A stretch of 64,000 nt of DNA from Stenocarpella maydis (taxonomy: Eukaryota; Ascomycota; Sordariomycetes; Diaporthales; Diaporthaceae): the NCBI GenBank assembly GCA_002270565.1, contig NQMI01000011.1:758614-822613 (forward strand), written 5' to 3'. The position numbers were made by a program, and so were the translations under genes. Within the stretch, counting starts at the first letter, position 1; each line of letters starts with the position of its first letter. The notes under the pieces are model-generated. The model ran no database searches. It had not been told where the DNA came from and was given only the letters and a program-made list of their open reading frames with translations. Of this stretch, positions 22,299 to 33,598 are shown piece after piece.

Positions 22299-23706
22299 CT
22301 AATATGCCCAGATTTTGAGCTGTTCGTGTATTAGTGCGAATATACACCTATTGGCTCCTAATGCGAACGTCGTTGGAATCAAGGGCCGCTGGCACCAAGG
22401 GCCATTAGCAAAAGAATGGATCCGCGACATACCAATGAGTCCCAGGAACCTGTGCACAAACTTATGCCGTCGTTGCTGACGCCCAAGCAGCTGACACGGT
22501 TCTCGTGGCCGACGAGAGAACCGACCTTCTCGCCTCGAGTGACATCCCAGACCTGCCGAGTGTGTTAGCCCAGACCTGCACACGTCTGCGGGAAGCTCGC
22601 GCGTACCTTGCACTCGAAATCGTCGTAGCCTGCAAACAGGAGACGACCAGAAACGGACGTGGCGACAGAGGTGATGCCACACAGAATGGACTCGGACTGG
22701 CGTTGCACCAGGTTAGTGAAATAGTTCTCAAAAAGGTTGTACCCATTAGCTGGACTTACGCCGTAGACGTTGAGTTCCCTATCCGCACGGATATCGAAAA
22801 GGCGGCAGGTTGCATCGTCTGAGCCGGTGACGAAGGAGTGGCCATCCGGGAAGAATTGGATGGCGTTGATGTCGGACTCGTGACCTGCAAAAGTCTGCAC
22901 AGCCTTGCCAGCTCGGATATCCCAGAGTTTGGCGAACGCGTCGCAAGCTCCCGAGATGAATGTGTTCTGGTTCGTTGGGTTGAGGCTGATGCTCATGACA
23001 TCGCCGAGATGGTCGGCAAACTCGATTTGCTTCGTTCCAGTTTCGATGTCCCATTTCATGCAGGTCATGTCGCCGGAAGAGGTCAGTATGCTCCGGTCAT
23101 TAATGAAACGGCAGCAGGACAGATAGCCAGCGTGGCCGGATAGTTCACGTGCCACACGCGTCGGGCCGTCTCGGTTTTGGTTGAGGTTGTAGATGGAGCA
23201 GATGTTGTCGAGGCCACCGCAGGCGACGTAGTTACCGCTGGGTGCGTAGGCACATGTCATGACCCATGAGGATCTTAGGGGGATGGCGTGGACCTTGTTG
23301 GTTGTATATGCATCCCAGATGATGAGTTTGCCGTCCTGTGAAGCGGACACTAGATGTCTTCGATCGGTCGACCAGTGCATAGCATAGATCTTGGCCAAGT
23401 GGCCCTTGAGTGTCCTTTTCGTCTTCATCAACTGGTTCTTGGGAATCGCCTCGTGGGCTTGCTGCGCGACCTGGCGGACTGCCGGGGAGTGTGTCAGCAG
23501 GGGCTGGGCAAGTAGAGGCAATTGCAGTCCCCCCTTATCAATTGCGAGATACGGGTGAGATGGGAGGGAATCTTACGAGTGGTGTCGGCGAGCTCATCCT
23601 TCTTCCTCTTGATACGGTCCTTGAGTGTCTCTGCCTCGCGGCGCGCTTGCTGGATCCGCGCCTGCATCGCCTCGGGTGACACATCGTTCGGTCGTTGCGA
23701 GTCCAT
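22299..23706 (-). CDS. gnb-1: Heterotrimeric G-protein beta subunit
   Basis: Five exons, 23577-23706, 22760-23478, 22607-22696, 22433-22552 and 22299-22319, encode 359 residues, the usual size for Neurospora GNB-1-type proteins. The N-terminus ([20 protein letters not shown] onward) is a coiled coil that pairs with G-gamma. A seven-blade WD40 propeller follows, starting at [15 protein letters not shown] and ending GSWDSLLKIWAY. WD repeats with GH and WD/FD ends are visible throughout. The final exon is only 21 nt, LKIWAY plus stop, after a 113-nt intron. The subunit signals at the plasma membrane in growth, conidiation, mating and virulence. Exon 1 joins exon 2 at a Leu codon. No irregular residue was seen. 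Confidence 0.97.
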
Positions 23707-26329
23707 CTTTCCGTCGCTCGCTCAGCCGCGGGAATGAGAGGCGGCCAATGAACCGATCGAGTCGATGGAGTTGGAGGAGATGGGAGATACCCGTGGAGGC
23801 GAGGGGATGGAAGGCCAAGGGAGCGGTCGGGGGGAGTTCAATCGGGGTTTGCTGGCGTTGGCTTGTTAATCAGGATGGAGATGGAGAAGTGGCCGATTGA
23901 ATGGGCTGGGATGTTGTGGGAGAAAATGCACAGAGCAGGACAACAGCAGGCAGTAGCGGCGGTAACAGGCAGGAAGCAGGAGCAGCAGCAACAGCAGCAG
24001 CCACAGCCGAAAAGCTACCGGTGGATTTCCAGGGGTTAGACCGCTACCAGCAGGGCAGCTGGGCAGAACGGACCAGTCAGATTGGGCTAGACGGGCCCCT
24101 TAGGAGGAGGTATTATTGCTGGTTGCGACGGCTGGGTGATAGGGTAGCCAGGGCTGGGTGGGTGTGGAGAGGCCTCAGAGACGGTCCCAATTTGCAGTGC
24201 AATTCGACCCCGGCGATGATCCGAGAACTTGGAAAGTCGACCGAAATGGGACTCCCCTCTCGTGGCTGCAGTCGCTGGTTGGCCCGTACAGTTCGATTAA
24301 GCTGGGGCGACGTTGGGGACTGCTGCTTGTGGATAGCGTAGCGGAGCAGAGCAGAGGAGAGCAGAGTAGAATACGGTTCAAGGGCTGGTGGTATTGCCAA
24401 GGACGAGACGGGGGATTGGTAATCGGGGAAACGGCGACAATGAAGGACAGACAATCCGGGCAATGTCAGACAAACAGACGGATGAGTGGGGGAGGGGGTG
24501 ACCTGCTTGAAGAGACAGAGATAGAGTGCGCGCGAGAGAGGGAGGGAGAGACAGGTGGAGACTTTCAAGAGGCAGACCTGCACGGGGGTAGAACCCGGCG
24601 GAATGGATTAGAGGACAGAAGAGGACCAGAGCGGACCAGTACTGGAGTAGGCCTGGTGAGCCGTGTGCGAAGAGCTGACGGAAGACGAGACGACGAGTGA
24701 AGCTTGGGGCAGGGCATCCAGAGAGGAGCAGATCAGTCGACGAGGCACGGCAGACGGGCAACGGGTAAGGAGAGCAGGGCTGTGGGATGGATGTCAGGAC
24801 GTTAGGACGTTAGGACGTTAGCATGCTAGGTGTTAGGAAGGGTGATTGGTTTTTCAGGGCGGGAAGGGGCCGACAGGGGTGGATGAAGCCAAATTACAAA
24901 GCTGCCCTTTGGTTTGCGGAAGCTGGCAGAAGAGCGAGCCTTCTCTGTCACAACAACGGAACGGACTGGGGGGCGTGTGGGATGGTTGGTGTGTTCGCCA
25001 ACGAGATTGGGGCCTGCCTGGGTCGGCCACACAGACACTCGCTCACTCTTGTCACTCTCCTCACTCACTTGCATACGCAGTACTTGCGTACACATTCTCT
25101 CCATCTTCCCTTCATCCCTCACCCTACCCCCCTGCATGCCTACCCCCCCCCCCAACTTGCTCCCACATGTTCACTCGCACTGACAGGGAGCTGAAGCTGG
25201 AGAAGACAAAAACTACCAAAAAAGAGAAAGGGAGAGAGGGAGAGAGAGAGCCGGCATGGGAAGCCCGTCGTCTATGTTATCGAGGCCCGTATTAGACCCG
25301 CCAAGTATAATACGTGGCTTGATGACCGATTGTGCTCAATCGGCTCGCAGCCGACCAGACCCGTCTGAGTAATTCCACAAGCAGACATTGAGAGCAACAT
25401 ATCGCCTTGCCGGTTTGCGGTTGGAAGATACCTATGCCCAGTTCTACCACAATGATAAATAATAGGCCAGGTCCTTGTACCAAGGAGATAGTGCCACCCT
25501 TTCTCTTTTCTTTTTCTTCTTCTTTTTCCTTTTCTTTTTCCCCTTTCTGAGGGGTGGGGGAGGATGGCACTGATGAGCATCTCCGAACACGCAACCAAGA
25601 TCGAGTTGTGCAAATTGCACGCAATGAATTCTACGAGACGAGGTCACATCCATGCCCATGCCCAGCCATCCATTCACACACACGGTGTGTGCCTCCTTTT
25701 ATACACATCCACCCACCCAGGCCACCCCAACCATCCCATCCCATCGAACCTTCTTCCTCCTCAACACACATGAACGAACACCTGCGAGGGAGAGGGGATT
25801 TTTGGAGCGCGACAATCCTGCCCATTGTCAGAGCGCACGTACTGTGCTGCTACCAGGTAGGTAGTGTACTCCGTTTTAACGCAGGACGTGTGTCAGTGCG
25901 TCTTGTCTCTGCCTTTGTGGTCATCTGTGATCCCCACCAGGCCCGACCAGGAACGTCCCTCGTCCAGTGTAATCTCAAAATTACACTACTACCGTCATCA
26001 ATAAATGTTAGCACGTCTCCAGCTGCACCCCACCCCACTTTGCACTTTCCACCAACCTTGAGGTTTCCACTTTCTTGCAGCGGGCCACCCCGACCACTGA
26101 CCTGCGTCCTGCAGGTTCAATGTTCGATGGACGGGAGAGCTCCATCAGCCCTGGGCAGTGTGCCTGAGACTTGGACTGGGACAGGGACACCAGGGCTCTG
26201 AAGGTTTGTCCTCATGTGGCCAGTCTCATCACCATCCCCACCCCGACCCCGGAGCGACTCTTTGTGGGTAGGCATCTACCGCCTGACAGATCCGTAATGT
26301 GCACTTGCGAGGCTGCGTCGTGTGTACTA
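23707..26329. other. Intergenic region, probable long G-beta promoter, no supported gene
   Basis: About 2.6 kb upstream of the G-beta start. It includes CAG-type trinucleotide imperfect repeats near 23940-24010, the GGACGTTA x 3 repeat at 24797-24820, a polypyrimidine run near 25500-25550 and a TACTCCGT word at 25867-25874. No coding region, tRNA or other RNA gene is recognisable. The right edge is the TA target site of a transposon. Confidence 0.6.
24797..24820. repeat. GGACGTTA x 3 tandem repeat
   Basis: Three perfect 8-bp copies, about 1.1 kb upstream of the G-beta ATG. Confidence 0.95.
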
Positions 26330-27740
26330 CAGTGGGGCCGAAAAGGTCTTGGGACACTCGCGTCCCCATAGTGCAAAATGCGTTTTCGCGTTACACCCAC
26401 CCAAAACTTCAATCTTCTCTCCTGCAACTACCATGCCTCCTTACAAGCGCTTGTTTCTTGGGGAGATAACTTTAAACCGTGGGTTTTCTTATAAACTTAC
26501 TCTAGCTTAAATCGGTGCAGTTTTAAGCGCGTCAATAAAGGATAAAACCCTAACTTAAATTTATCATGAAACCAGCATTATGAGGTTAATAATCTATTAG
26601 AAGAAAGATAAATAGTAATGCAATAGGAAAATTTCTCCTAAGCCATGTAGTAGTTATCCCAGATACTTTAATAACCGCTCTATTTACCAGTTAAAGTTAC
26701 TTATCCTTAAAGAAGACCGTTTGCTATATAATGAGATCNAGAAGTTGCTAGGTATTAATATATCTAATAATATAATTTATGCCACCTTAAAGTTAATTTA
26801 TATTAATTACTAGCAAGCTACACACTAGATACCTTTATTAGAAGAAGATAAGAAGCTTTACTATTATTAGGCCAAGTTATAGCATTATAATATAGAGTGT
26901 TTACTAAGGATTAGTATTTAAAGTTTGCCCTAAAATATCAGCTTGCATGCCTCCTCCACTTACAATATCCCCCCTTTTAGGCAATCTTCTCTAATGAGTG
27001 CAGCATCTAGAACTATCCCTTCAAACCTTTAGAGTGGGTTTAAGGCTTCTCTAACTAGCAATATCATAGGTAAAAAGTCAACTTAAAGGCTAATATAAAG
27101 CCTATAATCTCTATAATAATATAGGGTGCCATTTAGTTAGGTGGCTAGAGTAACCTTATTATAATAAAAAGAGATCCAGAGGCTAGATGTAATGGATACA
27201 CTATAAATTCATACTTAAAGATCTTGCAAGAGGCCCTTCTTCCTTATTATGATGGGATATATAACTTCCAGCAAGATAACACTCGAATTTACACTATAGA
27301 AGTAGTGCAATTCTTTATTCTAGCATATGAAATCTCTCTAATAGATTAGCCTTTACAGTTACCTGATTTAAACCCAATCAAGAATATCTGGAAGCTTCTT
27401 AAAGTAGAGATAAATAAATGATACCCGAATTTATGGGAATTAACTCGAAATGGGGCTAATATGGCATATTTTAGTTAATGCGTGAAGGCGGCGTGGTGGG
27501 CAATAGATTAGGGCAAGATTGATAATATCATTCAATCACTCAAGTGGAGATTGGAAGCGGTCTGTAGATGCAGGGGAAGCTATGGAGGATATCAATCAGA
27601 AGACTCTAATGAGTAATATGATATAAGTTAATAGTCCTTAACTAATTTCCTCGTAATTCTACGCGTCGTTGAAGTTGGGTGGTGGTTGTGGGGGTGGGTG
27701 GGATCTGCGGGAGTGTCCCAAGACTTTTTCGGTCGCACTG
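26330..27740 (+). mobile_element. RIP-degraded Tc1/mariner (DD34E) DNA transposon
   Basis: A 1411-bp element bounded by 33-bp terminal inverted repeats: 26330-26362 and the reverse complement of 27708-27740, matching at 29 of 33 positions, core TCTTGGGACACT. It is flanked by TA on both sides (26328-26329 and 27741-27742), the Tc1/mariner target duplication. The inside encodes a transposase relic on plus from an ATG near 26433. The second catalytic Asp lies in a QDN motif at 27272-27280. The third position lies in a DLNPIKN motif at 27365-27385, where the catalytic Glu has become Lys (GAG to AAG). Exactly 34 codons separate them. Stops and extreme AT content are confined to the interior, and the G-to-A change fits RIP. 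One N occurs at 26739. It cannot produce an active transposase. Confidence 0.93.
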
Positions 27741-27742
27741 TA

Positions 27743-29593
27743 CCCAGGTATGTATGTATCTACTGTGGCTCTCCTGTGGCTCTCTGTCGTGCGGATACGC
27801 GGGCATCTCTTCATTCGTTTACCGACCCCCGCCGCCGGGTGCGAGAATTAGAGTTGTGCTCTTGTTCCGACCTTCTCCCGCAAGCTTCTCACTCCCTCCC
27901 TTCTCTCCGTCTCTGTGTGCATCTCTGTCGCATTCTTGAGACGTTTCGGGAGGCTTTGAAATCCTCTCGTCCGGGCCTGTCAACCACGACACTCCATGCC
28001 AGCCGCAAGATCCACGCCTAGATCCGGTAGCCAAGTGCTCATCCTGCCATCCGACCCCGTCCACTTGCACAAACTAATTAGACACACACAACCACCCGAG
28101 CCCCGTAGGGCCCCCTACTGTAGGACTCATCCTCAAATAGTAACGATAAGCATTGTGGGAGCTCCCGTCGGTGGCGTAATCGTGACCTGACCAACAAAAG
28201 ATGTGGGAGAAACAGGCTCGGTGTTGCGTTTCCCAACCGCCCGAGCTCGTACTGGGGCCCTCTGCCTGCTACACTCGGGTTACATCCTGGCTGTTCAGGT
28301 CCTCTCCGCTTGTGCTACCAGATTGCCCGCGACCGCCTCGGAACTATGATGGCCTGCAGGCACTCCCCAGGTGCAGCTGTTGTGTGACAAGGCGCTTCTT
28401 CTGATAACCTTGGTGGGCAAACTCAATGAGCACCAGGCCGATGGGCAGTACAATAGAAGGCTGCTGCTCCCGTGATTTCCCAACCCAGAGTGACTGACAG
28501 CCCTGACTGCCGCGCGTTAATAAGAGGAGTCTGTGCCAGCGTTCTTGCTGTACCACACTGCATGTGCTACATGAAACTCCGAACGCCATGTATGCTTTAC
28601 AATATGCATGGCTGCACTCTTGTCAGCTCCCGTGATCCAATGGCGGACATTATAAAACAAAAGAAAAGGACAGATAGTTTTGTAGTAGTAGAGCAAGAAG
28701 AAACACGTCAAGCAGCTGACCACGAACGGTTACCGTGTACAGTAATGTTCCTCACCCCGTTTTTTTGTTTTTCTTTTTTTTCTCTTCTTTCTTTTCTTTC
28801 TTTTCTTTCTTTCCCGCAGACGACCCGACCATCCTCTGATCGACCTCGCTTGCATCGCATCCATCCTCTGCCCTTGCAGATTCGCTGCGGGCTTCCATGC
28901 TGGGGTTGCTGCGCCTGCGGTTCGCCGTCGTCCGTTCCCCACGCTCCGCTCCAATCCTGCGGCTGCTTCTGCGGGTCTGGTCATGGTAGATAGCGGACAT
29001 ATGCTGGCTAGCTTTGTTTTGCTTGCGGGTCTCGCGAGATGGGTGGCATGGCTCCCGCTGCTTCCGCCGAAATGACCCTGGTCGTGCATCTCCGAAGTAC
29101 GAGAGCATACCTAGCCGTACCTGGACTACCGGGTAGTCAGCGCAGCCTACGATGTAGTTTACTGTGTCGGTAGGTAAGTCAGTCACACCTTCATTTCAGA
29201 TTTTGCAGAGCTCCGAGTCGTAGCATTTAGTCATGATAAGAAGCCGGCGTTATGAGTGCCTCTGGGCTCTTGTTAAAAGCAAAATCGATTAATGTCACGT
29301 CTCGACCTTATACACTTGGAATGTCCCCTGGACTATCGTTGTCTCAGATGCATCTAAACTCCATGGTGCCTCTCTCGGGCTGTTCAATCCAGCTCATTTC
29401 AGCCACATGATATTTGGTATTCTCGTCCTGTCCGCCAACGCCTTGCAATGCCAGAGTCAAGTATCCCTTTCTTCTCCTTTCAAATAGGATAGCCCAGTGG
29501 TGAATCCCCAATGGGTCTTGAACGAATTAATAAAATACGCCGGTCCTGTTTGCACCCAAACTGCAGGTCTCCCTTTTCTCCACAGCAGCAGAC
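27743..29593. other. Intergenic region with no supported gene
   Basis: About 1.85 kb between the transposon and the Siz1 stop. It has normal base composition, a polypyrimidine run near 28765-28815 and no credible coding frame or RNA gene. Confidence 0.6.
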
Positions 29594-31638
29594 TCAGCCT
29601 AGATACGACGAATAGGCAGAACCGGCACCATACTGCTGCACCTTCTTGCGTGGCGGCTCCGGAGGCTCCTCGTCCTCTGACAGCGTCAGATCGATGATTT
29701 CTGCATGGGGCCGTTTGTTGCCTCCCGATCTTGGCATAGACGAGCCTTCGCGAGAGGCCGCGGTGGCTGGGGTTGGAGTGTTCGTGGTCGGCGCCAGGGT
29801 GTTTGGCGTGTTTGTTCCGCGGTTCCCGACGTAACTGATCTCCGAAATGACCAGCTCGTCGTCTTCGATAGCAAGGGCTTCGCGTTCGGGCTCGGGCTCC
29901 GCTTCCTCCTCAACGCTTCCATGGGCCTTCCACTGACCATTGGGCTCAATATCGACCTGTTCTACATTTCGAGAAGTCCTGTCCAAGATGTCCCTGACGT
30001 ACCTTGAAAAACACGAGTCAGCTGCGCATCGATGCACCATTCAAACACACATAACTCACTCGTCAATCGCGAGCCTCTCGAATGGCGCACTCTTGCTGCA
30101 GACGGGACACAGCCATTGTGGGCCCTGTTGTTGCAGCTGAAGGTACGAGTTGGCATCAAAACACTGCACGTGGGTGCATGTAGTCGCGCGACAGGGCGTG
30201 ACCAGTCTCATGTACGAAAGCGGGCACTTCAGAGAAAGAACCTGAGAAGACATCTCAATCTCGGCATCATGCGCTTTCTTCGTAACTGCAAATAAAAGTC
30301 AGCCCGAAACCATGGGAATAGCGAGGGGCAGACCACGCTGCACTTACGCTCGTTCAAGACGGAGACTTTTGATATCTTTCTGCTGGAGATGGTCCGTACG
30401 AGGCTTTCCACAGGGGTTGTCCTGCAGACATTGATCACAAGATAGAATCTCTGGAGGTTGACAGTCGAGTTAGCATGTGCCACCAGGACCACGACATAAA
30501 GGCGCCAAAGCAGGGCGAAGACGGGTCCGCCTGACTTGAACGTTACTCTGAAAGGCCTTGTCACCTGCCTTCTGTGTCAATGCGTAGGTAAATTCAATAT
30601 TGTTGGCGTAGTTGGGGATCTTGAGCCGAAGTAGATCCGTTATATCAACGGGCCTCGTAGAGCCTGGCTTGTTCTTGAGGCCCCTCAAGTTAGCCTTGAC
30701 ATCGCCACCATTCACCTTCAGTTCAGATTGGTGTGGGAATGCGATATCCTGTGGGCCTGTGTTGCCTCCAGAGCAGAACACCAACACTCTCATGTCCTTT
30801 TCTGTAACACACCGGGTGAGCAGCGGGTTGTCTAGGGCCTTGATCTGGATGTTGGTGCAATTTCTGTGGTTTTGCATGACTGTCCCGGGCGTCAGCTCCA
30901 AAGCCTGCGCGTATTAGGGCCCGGTGGGCTTACCTTCGCAGGTTTGAACCGGCCCTATCCTGCCCACGACCTGGTAGAAGGGGCTGGGGCGGAAATGGAA
31001 TCCTTGGACGCTCAGTATGCGATCAGGACGAAGCGTAGAAGGCCCAGATGAGTTGAACATACCCTGTGGAGGCATCTGATGCGACCGCTGACCGTTGACG
31101 CCTCCGTAGCCAGGGTAGCCATTCTGGTAGCCGCCGTAGTTCATGTTTGGAGACAAGCTTTGCGCGTTATTGGGAACGGGCAGGGGCGACGGAAGGGCCT
31201 CATGGGGTGCAGGGTGACCGCCGGTTTTCTCGCGGATGATGCTCTGCTCGATGTCGCGGTATGCGCGGGCGTCGCCTTGGACGTAGGCCTTTTCGAGTGC
31301 TGTAGGTGGGGCCGAGTCAGCTCCGGGCCTGGAGAGTTGAGCACCCATGGTGCTTGGCTGCCTCGTCCCACGAAGATGCGATTCCCAGGTTGGTTGGTAG
31401 GTGACACGCGATCGGGGAATGGCAGCGGTTGCGCACCAGGACAGTGCAGTGGGAACGGACAGGTGAGCTTACCGTCGAGGATGCGCCGCTGCAGCTCAGC
31501 CTTGACTCCCGAAGTACGTAGTCCGTTCACACCACAGATGTGCTGCAGTTGCTTGTTCAGGAGATAGTTACTGCTCTGGAGGCGCTTCACCAGGCCACGG
31601 TACTGGTCGGGAGGAGGCAGCGAAGTATTCGAATCCAT
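29594..31638 (-). CDS. siz1: Siz1/PIAS-type SP-RING SUMO E3 ligase
   Basis: Six exons: 31473-31638, 30934-31299, 30569-30879, 30348-30450, 30060-30285 and 29594-30002, about 526 residues. Order of domains: an N-terminal SAP DNA-binding motif (LVKRLQSSNYLLNKQLQHIC), a PINIT substrate-recruitment domain from about residue 130 to 285 (SPFYQVVGRIGPVQTC; IKIPNYANNIEFTYALTQ-type end), then the SP-RING (SLKCPLSYMRLVTPCRATTC, CFDANSYLQ, WLCPVCSK) with Cys/His zinc ligands. The acidic C-terminus has a likely SUMO-interacting motif, EIIDLTLSEDEE. The ligase stimulates SUMO transfer from Ubc9 to chromatin, septin and PCNA-type substrates. The third intron is uncertain. Frame requires either a GC-AG intron starting at 30568 or a weak GT donor at 30535 that would add 11 residues. 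A divergent 438-bp promoter is shared with the next gene. Confidence 0.94.
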
Positions 31639-32076
31639 GTTTGCCTCAGGCGGCGGGCGCGGTGCCTAAACGGAAGGAGCGTTCACCAGCGCAATGGGCA
31701 TAAAAGCGCTACAAGAATCGATGGGCCGCCGACGGCCATCACCAGGTTGGAGGGCAAGCGGCACAGAGAGAGCACAGAAGAAATGTCGGCGTATCTAACA
31801 TGGAAAGTCCTGGCCAAGCCTCGACCAGAGCCCTGCAGAGTGAGCATGCTCCTGGAGGACTTCACTCCCCTGGACGTCGGCGTCGGCATGCTTGTCCAGG
31901 CTTAGAAGGCGGTCAAGGTGGCCAAAAAGATAACGCGCCTTATCGGCAAGTCCGGGAACTCTGCCTCGAGAAATTTCCCGCCATCTTGGACCCTGCTTTG
32001 AGATCGTGCATATACAAATACCTCCTGTGTAGAGCAAATCCCCCCCTCCCCCAAACAAAAACCACCCAAAACGAAA
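31639..32076. promoter_or_regulatory. Shared divergent promoter region, siz1 and Ybl028c-like gene
   Basis: 438 bp separate the two divergent ATG codons. A pyrimidine-rich run precedes the plus-strand ATG near 32041-32050. I cannot place a TATA box or defined operator, so this is inferred from arrangement only. Confidence 0.5.
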
Positions 32077-32547
32077 ATGGCCAAGTCCCAGCGGTCAAGT
32101 GTCACAAAGGCCAACAATCAGCGGCTCAAGAAGAATGTCTTTGGTCCAGTGGAGGCAGCAAGGCAACAGCGCCTGTCGGCGAAGCTTCTCGAGATTGTCT
32201 CGCAACCCAAGCCCGTGCCCCAGCGAGAAATGAAGGATGCGGCTGAGAAGCGTACGTATTGCTTCCCGTCAATTTCCCGCAAGGGAGACTCCCAGGCTGA
32301 CCTGCCTTCAACAACAGCTGAATCAGAGGAGACCAAGGCTGCTGGCGAGGTGAAGCCAGAAGACGGTGAGTCGAATGTGTGCCCTGACCACCATGGCACT
32401 GGAACTAATTTGAATTCTGCAGCCATGGAAGTCGACCAGACATCAAAGCCGACCAAGTCGAAAAAGGGCAAGGTTGTGAAGCGACGAGGACGGAAATCAA
32501 ACATTGTCTTTCCCAAGTATGGGGATCGCAACAAGAAGAGGAGGTGA
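32077..32547 (+). CDS. Small basic nucleolar protein, DUF2423 / Ybl028c-LLPH family
   Basis: Three exons, 32077-32251, 32318-32365 and 32423-32547, encode 115 residues. The N-terminus MAKSQRSSVTKANNQRLKKN followed by VFGPVEAARQQRLSAKLLEI matches the DUF2423 family (yeast Ybl028c, animal LLPH), small basic proteins found with pre-60S ribosomes and in nucleoli. The C-terminus is strongly basic (KKGKVVKRRGRKSN, then GDRNKKRR) and resembles a nuclear or nucleolar localisation signal. Introns are GT-AG (donors GTACGT, GTGAGT) and phases agree: Lys-Pro at the first join, Asp-Ala at the second. The function is known only in outline for the family. Confidence 0.9.
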   Translation: MAKSQRSSVTKANNQRLKKNVFGPVEAARQQRLSAKLLEIVSQPKPVPQREMKDAAEKRTYCFPSISRKGDSQADLPSTTAESEETKAAGEVKPEDGESNVCPDHHGTGTNLNSAAMEVDQTSKPTKSKKGKVVKRRGRKSNIVFPKYGDRNKKRR

Positions 32548-33598
32548 AGGAGAATGGCGAAATTGACACCAAGACATACATATCCCATGCAGTTCAGCGA
32601 TGGGTTGACATCAAAGCCAAGCAACCAGAGTTCGTCCTGGCTGTCGGCAAGGGGCAAATGGCATTCAGGTTCACGCCGAGTCTAAATCTACCACACAGCT
32701 GGCGGTGCTCAAGGAGAGATCCAAAAGCATGGCATGTGGATTGGAAGAGGTCAACTAAGAGCACCGTTGATCTTGTGGCTCGTGCCCAGGTATGGAGTAT
32801 GGCGTTCATTTGTGCTATGGCATACAAAGATACCAAGCCAGTGCGAGGGACAATCTGTCACTGATTTTTGGGCACCAAACAAGGGGGCCCTTTACTTGAA
32901 AGATTGAAATGGGATATTTACATCTTCAGAAACAGAGGGTAGACTGGTATGCTGCTAAATTGTGAGGACAGCCAGGTAGAAAACCAGAGACCCCATAGCC
33001 AACACCTTGCTTTGGATAACCCACCACACCCGCACCTGCAACATGCATACTTGCCAATGTACACACCGCATATGTAAATCAGATGTGTATTGGGCAGGTC
33101 TGTGTTATATGTTTGGTTGGCTATAGCTATGGTGTGAGCAATGTGCTGATGTGATGTACCCTCCGTCTTGTAGGTGGGATACCCAATTTCAAAGGGTCTG
33201 CTTACTGCTACGGCCAGTACCTTGCCGGGGAGCTAGGGGCGTTCGGATAGCGCCCGCTAGGGGCTTAGTCAACCCCACGCAGACAGGGACTCGCGGCAGC
33301 AGCCTGCATGCAAGGCTGACGAAGGAAGGATCGCCAGCCAATTCCACCAAACTGTCCACTGTCCACCGTCCACCGTCCACTTGACCTCGCCTTAGTAGCT
33401 GCGAGGATTCACAGCTCAACATAATAATAATAATATGAGCCACTCAATATACCATACGGACTCGCAGACATTCCCCTCAAAACCCTCCAGACTGCAATGG
33501 AGTGTCTTCCCGGACCCTCTTGCGCCACTTCTTTGTAACAACACCCTCGAGGTCGCTCTCCCTCCCCCCCGTCTCATCTGTCGCGATTCACGCCTGAG
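32548..33598. other. Intergenic region with no supported gene
   Basis: About 1 kb between the Ybl028c-like stop and the Las21 start. It holds the Las21 promoter, with CCACCGTCCA-type direct repeats near 33353-33380 and an ATA trinucleotide run near 33420-33435. No gene is seen. Confidence 0.65.
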
